A stretch of DNA of 10,532 nucleotides from Gemmatimonadota bacterium (GTDB taxonomy: Bacteria > Gemmatimonadota > Gemmatimonadetes > Longimicrobiales > Gaopeijiaceae), in NCBI GenBank assembly GCA_003567615.1, contig PWZC01000101.1, positions 1 to 10,532 on the forward strand, in the 5' to 3' direction. Of this stretch, positions 1 to 6,597 are shown in pieces. A program made the translations under genes and the position numbers. The notes under the pieces were generated by a model. That model saw only the letters and a list, made by a program, of their open reading frames with translations. It was not told the origin of the DNA and ran no database searches. Each line of letters starts with the position of its first letter. The stretch's first letter is position 1.

Positions 1-859
1 CCACGCTGGAGCTCTGATAGGCGGCGTACTTGGTGATGCGGATGGGTTGACCGGGGGCGGCCTCCGCGGTGAGGACCAGGCGGGACATGTCTCCGCTCGC
101 TTCCACAGCCACCCGGTGGGAGGTCTGGGTCCGGATCACATGATCGACCCCCAGTCCCAGCGTCATCCCGCTTCGGGCGGTTCGGTATCCCAGGAGGATC
201 CGCTGGTCCATGGCCTCAGCCACTTTGCAACGAAGGACCCGCTCGGGGAATTGGCGGGCGAGGCGGGGATCAACCACATCGGGAGTGGGCTCGTCCTCGG
301 GAACCGCGTCCTGCCGATTCAGCACCTTGGAGACGATGGTGACCGGCGCCGTTCCATCCAGGAGCGTGACCTCGTAATCCATCACCACCAGGTGCCGATC
401 CCGGAAGGAGACCATGCGACTGGAGCGGACCCGCACGCGCTTTCCGCCCGGGGTCGACCAGATGAGCTCCCTGGTGAGTTCGCCGGCCCGCATATCCAGC
501 ACCCGCCCGTAACCGGTCAGGTGGGCGAAGGGGAGGACCAGGGGTTCATCGTCCACGTACAGCTTGAACACGCTGACATCGGGCACATTGACGATGGTCT
601 GTCCGGTGCGGGCCAGCCCGTAGGCCTCCTCGGCGTGCTTGATGGGCCAGGTCTCGTGGAAGCCGCTGACGAAGGTTCCCGGCGAGAGGGAAGGGCGTCC
701 CTCCTCGGGGGTGGCCCGGAGCCCCACGAAACCGTTGCTCTGGGCGAAGATGGTCTCGGCCCGCGCCATGTGGCGAGGGGCGAAGCGGGACTCCACGATG
801 CGCCATTCGTCGGCCGGGTAGATGTGCTCGGGGAGGGGGATGACGTGACGGGCGAGCAT
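1..859 (-). CDS. GH65 family glycoside phosphorylase/hydrolase, N-terminal part (3' end beyond left edge)
   Basis: The minus strand is open from an ATG at 859 to the window edge, giving 286 codons. The protein begins MLARHVIPLPEHIYPADEWR. It then shows the hallmarks of the GH65 N-terminal beta-sandwich domain: a WRIVES segment (19-24), the ETIFAQSNGFVGLRATPEEG block (35-54), the GTFVSGFHETWP block (61-72) and a VPD motif (92-94). Known GH65 members are maltose, trehalose, kojibiose or nigerose phosphorylases and some hydrolases, which release a glucose or glucose-1-phosphate from alpha-glucosides in the cytoplasm. The catalytic (alpha/alpha)6 barrel with its general-acid Glu lies outside the window, so substrate and phosphorolysis versus hydrolysis cannot be decided. 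A fused beta-phosphoglucomutase domain, frequent in this family, also cannot be excluded. The start is supported by an AGGAG Shine-Dalgarno sequence (868-872, minus) eight bases upstream. No signal peptide is seen. The gene is divergent from argG. Confidence 0.88.
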   Translation of the reverse strand, partial: MLARHVIPLPEHIYPADEWRIVESRFAPRHMARAETIFAQSNGFVGLRATPEEGRPSLSPGTFVSGFHETWPIKHAEEAYGLARTGQTIVNVPDVSVFKLYVDDEPLVLPFAHLTGYGRVLDMRAGELTRELIWSTPGGKRVRVRSSRMVSFRDRHLVVMDYEVTLLDGTAPVTIVSKVLNRQDAVPEDEPTPDVVDPRLARQFPERVLRCKVAEAMDQRILLGYRTARSGMTLGLGVDHVIRTQTSHRVAVEASGDMSRLVLTAEAAPGQPIRITKYAAYQSSSV

Positions 860-968
860 GGGTCCAACTCCTGGCGTGGCTGACGGGGAACGAGGTGGGC
901 CGGGGTGGTGCCGGTGTCCTGTCCGGGTGTGGGTGGGCGTGGCGGCGCGGGTGGGGCGGGTGGGCCCC

Positions 969-997
969 TTGCTGTCCGCGGCCCTTCTACCTTCTAT
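969..997 (+). promoter_or_regulatory. possible argG promoter (weak match)
   Basis: In the 182-bp divergent gap between the GH65 gene and argG, TTGCTG (969-974) and TTCTAT (992-997) are spaced by 17 bases. Each box matches only three of six sigma-70 consensus positions. It lies in the one less GC-rich part of the gap, 45 bases before the proposed start. No recognisable ARG-box dyad was found. This is a guess from position and spacing only. Confidence 0.2.
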
Positions 998-1041
998 TCG
1001 GTCTCCTGCTCACGCAAATCAAGGCTTCCACGGGGGTGGCG

Positions 1042-2307
1042 GTGAACGACAAGAAGGTGGTCCTGGCGTACAGTGGCGGATTGGACACGGCGTGCATCCT
1101 GAAGGTCCTGGAGCAGCAGGGCTACGAGGTCATCGCCTATGTGGCCGACGTGGGGCAGAAGGAGGACTTCGACGATGTGGCCGAGCGGGCGCTTCGCACC
1201 GGTGCCTCCAAGGTCTTCGTGGAAGATCTCAAGGAGGACTTCGTCCGGCAGTTCATCTTCCCCGCCATCGCCGGAAATGCGGTCTACGAGAACCGCTACC
1301 TCCTGGGAACGGCACTGGCCCGGCCGGTCATCGCCCGACGGCAGGTGGAGATCGCCCTCCGCGAAGGGGCCGGGGCCGTGGCCCACGGCGCTACGGGGAA
1401 GGGGAATGATCAGGTCCGATTCGAACTGGCCTTCGCCGCTCTGGGTCCCCAACTCGAGGTCATCGCTCCCTGGAAGGATCCCGAGTTCCTGGAGCGGTTC
1501 CAGGGCCGGTCGGACCTGCTGGCATTCACCCGTGAGCATGAGATTCCGGTGGAAGCCACGGCGGAGAAGCCCTACTCCAGCGATGAGAACCTCATGCACC
1601 GGTCCTACGAGGCCGGGATTCTCGAGGATCCGGAGACGCCGCCGCCCGCGGACATGTTCAAGCTCACCCGGTCGGTGGCGGAGGCGCCGGACGAGCCCTC
1701 CCGGCTGGCCATTGAATTCAAGGACGCCATGCCCATCCGGGAGGAGAACCTGGACGATGGCACCGCCTTCACCGACCCGGTGGCCCTCTTCACCTATCTG
1801 AACGAGCTGGGGGGCCTCCACGGGATCGGACGGGTCGACATGGTGGAGAACCGGTTTGTCGGGATCAAGTCCAGGGGGATCTACGAGACGCCCGGCGGTA
1901 CCATCCTCCACCACGCCCTCCGGGACCTGGAGGGCGTGGCCATGGATCGGGAGGTGCTCCGGCTTCGGGACATGCTCTCGCCCCGCTTCGCCGAGATCAT
2001 CTACAACGGCTTCTGGTTCTCGCCGGAGATGGACTTCATCCAGGCCGCCTTCCGCCAGTCCGAGCAGCTCATCGACGGGCGGGTGCGGCTGGATCTCTTC
2101 AAGGGGAACGTGATCCCGCAGGGTCGGAACTCGTCCAGCCTCCTCTACGACCAGGAACTGTCATCCATGGACCGGGCCGGCGGATACGACCAGTCCGATG
2201 CCTGGGGATTCATCCGCATCAGCTCGCTCCGGCTCCGGGCCCACAACCTCATCCTCGAGCAGGTGGCCGAGGATGAGGGGCAGAGCGGGGAGGGCGAGGG
2301 TCGGTAG
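1042..2307 (+). CDS. argG: argininosuccinate synthase
   Basis: Argininosuccinate synthase joins citrulline and aspartate with ATP hydrolysis to AMP + PPi, the penultimate step of arginine synthesis in the cytosol. The N-type ATP pyrophosphatase loop AYSGGLDT is at residues 9-16. The HGATGKGNDQVRFE block is at 115-128, followed by the SSDENLMHRSYEAGILEDP region, VENRFVGIKSRGIYETPGGT (citrulline/aspartate pocket) and a C-terminal DAWGFIRISSLRLRAHN segment. The wording of these blocks is close to the eukaryotic/human ASS1 branch rather than the longer E. coli type. I chose GTG at 1042 (421 aa) because family proteins start a few residues before the P-loop. GTG at 1036 is the alternative. The upstream in-frame extension is low-complexity and not conserved-looking. 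There is only a G-rich stretch (1032-1036) and no clear Shine-Dalgarno sequence. The last ~15 residues form a short acidic Gly/Glu tail. No argH or argJ neighbour is present, so argG appears to be a solitary arginine gene here. Confidence 0.96.
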   Translation: MNDKKVVLAYSGGLDTACILKVLEQQGYEVIAYVADVGQKEDFDDVAERALRTGASKVFVEDLKEDFVRQFIFPAIAGNAVYENRYLLGTALARPVIARRQVEIALREGAGAVAHGATGKGNDQVRFELAFAALGPQLEVIAPWKDPEFLERFQGRSDLLAFTREHEIPVEATAEKPYSSDENLMHRSYEAGILEDPETPPPADMFKLTRSVAEAPDEPSRLAIEFKDAMPIREENLDDGTAFTDPVALFTYLNELGGLHGIGRVDMVENRFVGIKSRGIYETPGGTILHHALRDLEGVAMDREVLRLRDMLSPRFAEIIYNGFWFSPEMDFIQAAFRQSEQLIDGRVRLDLFKGNVIPQGRNSSSLLYDQELSSMDRAGGYDQSDAWGFIRISSLRLRAHNLILEQVAEDEGQSGEGEGR

Positions 2308-2319
2308 GAGCCGCTGCCC

Positions 2320-2361
2320 GGGGGTGGGGGGGGGCAGTCCTAGGCCCCCCGTCCCCCCCCC
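2320..2361. terminator. G-run/C-run hairpin between convergent argG and phosphatase genes
   Basis: A tract of five G, T, nine G and C (2320-2335) faces G, six C, GT and nine C (2344-2361) across an eight-base loop (2336-2343). The inner seven base pairs are perfect (2329-2335 with 2344-2350), and the outer runs can pair further with a small internal mismatch. It starts 12 bases after the argG stop and covers the TAG stop of the phosphatase gene (2340-2342). It can fold in either transcript, so a bidirectional terminator is plausible. There is no U-tract, so intrinsic termination of the classical kind is uncertain. Confidence 0.5.
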
Positions 2362-3869
2362 GCCACCTCCAGGGCCTCCGCTTCCGTCATCCCCGGGTTT
2401 TCGAAGCGGACCCCCAGCGCAGCGCACATGATGTGGAAGATCTCGGTGTTCTCCAGGAAACCCAGCGAGCCCGGGGCCACCGAGGGACCCAGGACCGCCA
2501 CGGGCACGAGCCCGGCGGTGTGGTGGCTGGTGCTGAAGGACACATTGGGCCGGTCGGGGCTGCCGTCGGGACTGATGGTGATGAGTTTGGCCAGGGTATT
2601 CCCGGGCTGGCTCGCGTGGGCGTTGGGGTGCCCTCGCTGCACCTCCCGGTTTCCCCGCTCCCCGGCCACGACCCGGGCCATGATCTCAGCGTTGGAGTCC
2701 GGGACCATGACGCCCAGGTACTCCTGGACCGCGTCCTGGATGTTCTCCGGTGAGACGCCGGGGACGATGACCTCGCGGAAGAGCCATTCGTGGGAGGCCC
2801 GAACCCCGCCCAGCGTCTCGAACGCCGGAGTCGAGGCCCGGTAGCCGGGCCCGAAGCCGTAGACCGCCCCCCCACCCGTATCGTGATCGGCGGCTACGAT
2901 GAGGATGGTGTCGTTCTGGATTTCCATGAAGGTGAGGATCACGTCCAGCGCCTCATCCGCCGCGATCCAGTCCCACAGGGCAGCGCCCAGGTCGCTTCGG
3001 TGGTTGGCATGGTCGATCCGACCGGCTTCCACCTGTAGAACGAAGCCTCCGTCCCGGTCGCCCAGGTGCTGGAGGGCCTTCGTCGTCATGGTGGTCAGGG
3101 AGGGGGAGGGGGCGTTCTGGAACCGCCGGTCCACCTCGTAGGGGAGGTGCAGGTCCCGGTCGGTGAAGAGGCCCAGGAGGCGATCGCCGGTGGCTGCCTC
3201 CAGCCCCTCCTCGTCGTGGATCACGTCGTACCCGGCTTCGCGGAACTCCGCCACCAGGTCCCGCCCGTCGCTCCGCGTTTCCGCCTCGAAGGGGCCGCGG
3301 CCGCCGCCCAACAGCACATCGGGGCGGAAGGCCAGGTACTGCTCGGCGATCTCCTCTTCCATTCCTCGGGCCGCCACCCGGGCCACCCACCCCGCCGGGG
3401 TTGCGTGGGTCATGCGGGTGGAGGTCACCAGTCCTGTGGCCCGCCCCTGATCCCTGGCCAACTGGAGGATGGTGGTGAGGTCACGTCCATCGGGAAGCTG
3501 GGAGAGGGCTCCGTTCACGACCCTCCGCCCGGTGGCCCAGGCCGAGGTCGCAGCCGCTGAATCGGTCACCACTGCGGTGAGACTCTGGGGGTCCATGCTC
3601 CCGTACTGTCCTGCGCTGAGCACCCGTTCCAGGAGGAGGGGGCGACCCAGGACCCGACGCGAGAAGAGGGAGGCGGCCGCCATATCCTCGTAACCGGTGC
3701 CGTCCAGCACCAGGAAGATGAGGTTTCGGCTCTCCCTCCACCCACCGGCCTCGACGGCACCCGGCAAGGCGGCGCGGGCGGCTCGAATGGCCCCCAGGCC
3801 GGGAAGGTGGGAAGCGGCGGCGGCGGCGCCGGCCAGAGCGCCGGCCTTGAGGAGATCCCGTCGATTCAT
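2340..3869 (-). CDS. Tat-exported alkaline phosphatase (PhoA family)
   Basis: This 509-residue protein is a periplasmic or surface phosphomonoesterase. The start MNRRDLLKAG carries a twin-arginine motif followed by an Ala-rich hydrophobic stretch and a likely cleavage after ARA (31-33). The upstream in-frame residues are Arg/Pro-rich and unlikely to be translated. GGAG lies eleven bases before this ATG. Active-site residues can be aligned with E. coli PhoA: D56 in LVLDGT (metal), S104 in TDSAAAT (nucleophile), T157 in HATPAG, R168 (phosphate), E281, D286 and H290 in EAGRIDHANH, D328-H329 in ADHDTGG, and H450 in SHHTAG. At the positions of PhoA D153 and K328 this enzyme appears to have H155 and H287, the His-type third metal site found in many non-enteric phosphatases. 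It is convergent with argG and divergent from the next gene, so probably monocistronic. A nine-C run at the 3' end makes the last few codons sensitive to sequencing error. I see no PhoB box. Confidence 0.93.
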   Translation of the reverse strand: MNRRDLLKAGALAGAAAAASHLPGLGAIRAARAALPGAVEAGGWRESRNLIFLVLDGTGYEDMAAASLFSRRVLGRPLLLERVLSAGQYGSMDPQSLTAVVTDSAAATSAWATGRRVVNGALSQLPDGRDLTTILQLARDQGRATGLVTSTRMTHATPAGWVARVAARGMEEEIAEQYLAFRPDVLLGGGRGPFEAETRSDGRDLVAEFREAGYDVIHDEEGLEAATGDRLLGLFTDRDLHLPYEVDRRFQNAPSPSLTTMTTKALQHLGDRDGGFVLQVEAGRIDHANHRSDLGAALWDWIAADEALDVILTFMEIQNDTILIVAADHDTGGGAVYGFGPGYRASTPAFETLGGVRASHEWLFREVIVPGVSPENIQDAVQEYLGVMVPDSNAEIMARVVAGERGNREVQRGHPNAHASQPGNTLAKLITISPDGSPDRPNVSFSTSHHTAGLVPVAVLGPSVAPGSLGFLENTEIFHIMCAALGVRFENPGMTEAEALEVAGGGRGA

Positions 3870-4124
3870 GAGGACTTTGACTCCGGATCTGGGGAGGGAG
3901 GAGGGGCGGGCGCGTTGGCGCACCGGTGAGGATCGAGGATCAGGAAACTTCATCCCAACGCGGGAGGGTGGCAATGTTCGCCCCCGTTCCTGAAGGGGTA
4001 CACCGCGGGCGCGAATCAGTGGACTTGTGTTCCTGAGGTGCCTGGCCGATCCTCGGGGGACATGGCGCCGGGGCATCGGCCCGGGCTGTTCACTCGTTTA
4101 CCGAATCGGTCGGAGGTCATGGCG
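3870..4124. other. divergent intergenic region, no gene seen
   Basis: This 255-bp gap separates the phosphatase from the divergent barrel-protein gene and must contain both promoters. No convincing -35/-10 pair was found on either strand. A tandem duplication of the 7-mer GAGGATC lies at 3928-3941, about 60 bases upstream of the phosphatase start. The 8-mer GTTCCTGA occurs twice (3986-3993 and 4029-4036). Both could be chance. Confidence 0.4.
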
Positions 4125-4763
4125 ATGGCACAGAGGAATCCCTTGTTGGTGCGTGGCAGTGGTGTTGTGGCGGCGGTGGCGTTCGGGCTGTTCGCGCCCG
4201 GGGCGCTCTTCGGACAGGCCTGCATCGGGAGCCCCAATGGGCCGGGGCAGTACTCCATTACGGCGGATGCCAACATCACCAGTGGGGCCAACGACTTCGG
4301 CCTCGGTGTAGCGGCCAATTTCCCAGGCCCGCTCGGGGCACGGGCAGGCGTGGCCGTGGACGATTTCGACGACGATGACCGCCGGACCCGGCTGGAGGGC
4401 CGGGTGTCGTACGACATCCGCTCCGGCCCCGGAATCAACATCTGCCCCGTCGGCGGTGCCGACTTCACCCGGCGGACCCAGGATTCCTTCTCCGAGAACC
4501 AGCTCCGGATCCCTTTCGCCCTCTCGGCCGGGGGGCGCATCGACGCAGGGGATGGAATCCGACTGGTCCCGTCGGCTCGGGTCGGCTTCGCCCACTGGCG
4601 CTTCTCCGGCGACGCCTTCGATCAGACCCAGACCGAGAACTCCGTCTTCGCCGTGGCCGGCGCCGCCCTGGCTCTGGATGACGTCCACTTCCGGGCCGAG
4701 GTGAGAATCGACTCCTTCGAAGACGAGCCCTTCTACCGCTTCCAGGTGGGCTACCGGCGTTAG
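4125..4763 (+). CDS. small secreted protein, probable outer-membrane beta-barrel
   Basis: I do not recognise a named family. The 212-residue product begins MAQRNPLLVR and has a hydrophobic segment (13-29) ending GALFGQA. This is a Sec-type signal peptide with probable cleavage near residue 32. The mature part has alternating, short, polar/apolar strands (for example residues 58-66, 88-98, 127-137, 147-160, 173-184 and 187-197) separated by Asp/Gly-rich turns such as DDFDDDD (79-85). It ends with an aromatic-rich strand, FYRFQVGYRR. This is the pattern of an eight-stranded porin-like or OmpA-like outer-membrane barrel. Two cysteines (33 and 107) may form a disulfide. The -3 residue is Gly and the -4 Phe, so C33 is a poor lipobox. 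ATG at 4125 is preferred over ATG at 4119 because GGAGG (4112-4116) then stands eight bases away. The gene stands alone between divergent and convergent neighbours. Confidence 0.72.
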   Translation: MAQRNPLLVRGSGVVAAVAFGLFAPGALFGQACIGSPNGPGQYSITADANITSGANDFGLGVAANFPGPLGARAGVAVDDFDDDDRRTRLEGRVSYDIRSGPGINICPVGGADFTRRTQDSFSENQLRIPFALSAGGRIDAGDGIRLVPSARVGFAHWRFSGDAFDQTQTENSVFAVAGAALALDDVHFRAEVRIDSFEDEPFYRFQVGYRR

Positions 4764-4790
4764 ATCCCCGGCCATCCTCCAGGAAGGACC

Positions 4791-4811
4791 GCAGGGAAGG
4801 CTTCTCCCTGC
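4791..4811 (+). terminator. 7-bp hairpin after the barrel-protein gene
   Basis: GCAGGGA (4791-4797) and TCCCTGC (4805-4811) form a perfect seven-base-pair stem with a seven-base loop, 28 bases after the barrel gene's stop. No T-tract follows. Together with the larger hairpin just downstream it probably ends rightward transcription. Confidence 0.45.
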
Positions 4812-4825
4812 CGCCCCTCGGGCCG

Positions 4826-4857
4826 ACCCGTCCGGACGCTAGCCCGTCCGGACGGGT
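4826..4857. terminator. 13-bp perfect hairpin at the convergent gene junction, stop codon in the loop
   Basis: ACCCGTCCGGACG (4826-4838) and its exact reverse complement CGTCCGGACGGGT (4845-4857) enclose a six-base loop CTAGCC (4839-4844). The stop codon of the SulP gene (TAG on the minus strand, 4839-4841) lies in the loop, so the right arm encodes the last residues EPVRTG. Each arm contains the self-complementary 10-mer CGTCCGGACG. It can fold in both transcripts, and no U-tract is present on either side. It is the strongest stem in the window and a good candidate for a bidirectional terminator or 3'-end stabiliser. Confidence 0.65.
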
Positions 4858-6551
4858 TCCGCCTCGGGCTCTGGGTGCCGCCGCTCTTCGGCCGCCTCCA
4901 CAGCGTCGGCCACTTCCAGGTGGAAGCGCTCTCGCCCCACCCGCTCCGCCACCCCGGCCCGTTCCAGGCGGTCCAGAATCGGGCCATGGATCCCGGCGAT
5001 GCGAAGCTCCACTCCCGCCGCCGCCAGCGTCTCCGCCAGGTCCATGAGTTCGTGGAGGGATGTGGAGTCCACACCGTTCACCGGGTGGAAGTCCAGAACC
5101 ACCGTGTGGGGGCGGGTTCGGTCCTTCGGAGGGTGGAGGAAGCCGCGGACCCGGTCCCGGAGAAGCTGGGCGTTGGCGAAGGTGAGGGAGGCATCGATGC
5201 GAAGCACCGCAACCCCCTCGGGGCGAACCGCCTCCGGATGTCGGGTCACGTTCCGGAAGCTCCGGCTTCCGGGTAGTCGGCCCATCTCGGCGACGTGGGG
5301 GCGGGACATGCGGTACACCAGGAGCCCCAGGGAGGCCACGACTCCCACCAGGATGCCGGTCTCGATCCCCAGCGCCAGCGTGGCACCGAAGGTGACCAGC
5401 ATCATGGAGAGGTCCTGCCGGTCGATGCGCCAGAGATGCACCGCTTCCTTCCAGTCCACCAGCCCCGCCACCGCCACCATGACCAGCGATGCCAGGACCG
5501 CGTTGGGGAGGTGTTGGAAGAGATCGGTGAGGAAGAGGAGGGTCAGTGCCACCACTCCGGCGCTCACCAGTCCCGCCACCCCCGACGTGGCGCCGGCCCG
5601 GGCGTTTACCGCCGTGCGGGAGAACCCTCCGGTCACGGGATAGGCGCGGAAGAAGGCACCGGCGAGGTTGGCCACCCCCAGCGCCGTCAGCTCCTGATTC
5701 GGACGAACGTCGTACCCCTGCTGCGTGGCGTAGACCTTGGCAATGGCGATGGATTCCATGAAGCCCACCATGGCGATGGTCAGGGCCACCGGTAGGAGGG
5801 CCCGGGCCGCCTCCCACTCCAGCACCGGAAGCATGGGTCCCGGGAGGCCTCCCGGGACCTCACCGACGACGCGGATCCCGGCTTCGGCCATCCCCAGGAG
5901 CCATGACAGGCCCGTCCCCAACACCACCAGCACGAGCGCACCCGGGATGGCCGGACCGAGACGCTTGAGCCCTACCAGCAGGAGGATCCCCGCCAATCCC
6001 AGTCCCAGGGTGGGGAGGTGCACGCTGCCCAGGTTCCGGATGAGGGCCAGGAGGATGTCGTGGACGCCGTGGCCCCCGGGAAGGTCCATCCCCACCAGGT
6101 GCCTCAGCTGGCTGGCGCCGATGATGAGGGCCGCGGCGCTGGTGAACCCGGCCAGGACCGGGTGTGACAGGAAGTTGGTGAGGAATCCGAAGCGGAGGAG
6201 TCCCATGGCCAACTGCAGCGCGCCCACCATGAGGGCCAGGAGGAGCGAGAGACGGATGTAGCGCTCGCCGTCGCCGTCGGCCAGGGGCGCCACCCCGGCC
6301 GCCACCAGGATGGACACGATGGCGACGGGGCCCACGGCGAGCTGGCGCGAAGTCCCCATGAGGGCATAGACCACCAGGGGGACCAGCGAAGCGTAGAGCC
6401 CGTAGATGGGCGGAAGGCCCGCGATGAGGGCGTAGGCCATCCCCTGCGGAATGAGCATGACCCCCACCGTGAGCCCGGCGGAGAGGTCGGAGCGAGCCCG
6501 GAGGGAATCGTACCCTCCGAGCTGCTCCGCCAGGGGTAGAAGGCGACGCAT
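4839..6551 (-). CDS. SulP family inorganic anion transporter with C-terminal STAS domain
   Basis: This integral membrane transporter of the SLC26/SulP family has 570 residues from ATG 6551. The N-terminal SulP signature IPQGMAYALIAGLPPIYGLY (about 34-53) is clear. It is followed by TSRQLAVGP (67-75), then about ten further hydrophobic helices, the QGYDVRPNQEL loop (278-288) and PVTGGFSRTAVN (305-316). A cytoplasmic STAS domain fills roughly residues 445-555, with the conserved loop HPVNGVDSTSLHEL. Family members move sulfate, bicarbonate or other anions by proton or sodium symport or exchange. Sulfate or sulfite is inferred here only from the adjacent persulfide dioxygenase and YeeE/YedE genes. 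It begins 46 bases after the dioxygenase stop and is probably the last gene of that operon. The start is uncertain: GTG at 6560 is in frame, but the only purine-rich site (GAAGGG) is then too close, while it is about eleven bases from ATG 6551. The C-terminus is acidic and ends inside a hairpin. Confidence 0.93.
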   Translation of the reverse strand: MRRLLPLAEQLGGYDSLRARSDLSAGLTVGVMLIPQGMAYALIAGLPPIYGLYASLVPLVVYALMGTSRQLAVGPVAIVSILVAAGVAPLADGDGERYIRLSLLLALMVGALQLAMGLLRFGFLTNFLSHPVLAGFTSAAALIIGASQLRHLVGMDLPGGHGVHDILLALIRNLGSVHLPTLGLGLAGILLLVGLKRLGPAIPGALVLVVLGTGLSWLLGMAEAGIRVVGEVPGGLPGPMLPVLEWEAARALLPVALTIAMVGFMESIAIAKVYATQQGYDVRPNQELTALGVANLAGAFFRAYPVTGGFSRTAVNARAGATSGVAGLVSAGVVALTLLFLTDLFQHLPNAVLASLVMVAVAGLVDWKEAVHLWRIDRQDLSMMLVTFGATLALGIETGILVGVVASLGLLVYRMSRPHVAEMGRLPGSRSFRNVTRHPEAVRPEGVAVLRIDASLTFANAQLLRDRVRGFLHPPKDRTRPHTVVLDFHPVNGVDSTSLHELMDLAETLAAAGVELRIAGIHGPILDRLERAGVAERVGRERFHLEVADAVEAAEERRHPEPEAEPVRTG

Positions 6552-6597
6552 GGTCTTCACGTCCCTTCGTCGGCTGTCTGTGATCGGCGTGCTGGAC

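Noticed and set aside
47..883. A 278-codon open frame on the plus strand over the GH65 gene
   Set aside because: Low-complexity Gly/His-rich translation with no motif. The minus-strand reading has the GH65 domain and a Shine-Dalgarno sequence.
994..1914. A 306-codon antisense frame over argG
   Set aside because: Compositional shadow. argG on the plus strand is unambiguous.
3928..3941. Tandem GAGGATC repeat as a PhoB-type operator for the phosphatase
   Set aside because: Spacing is 7 bp rather than the 11 bp of Pho boxes and the sequence does not match. Two copies are easily chance.
3986..4036. GTTCCTGA direct repeat 43 bp apart in the divergent gap
   Set aside because: An 8-base repeat in a 250-bp GC-rich stretch is within chance expectation and has no link to a promoter.
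4465..5817. A 450-codon minus-strand frame overlapping the SulP and barrel genes
   Set aside because: Pro/Gly/Arg/Ser-rich out-of-frame reading of the SulP gene, with no domain or membrane segments.
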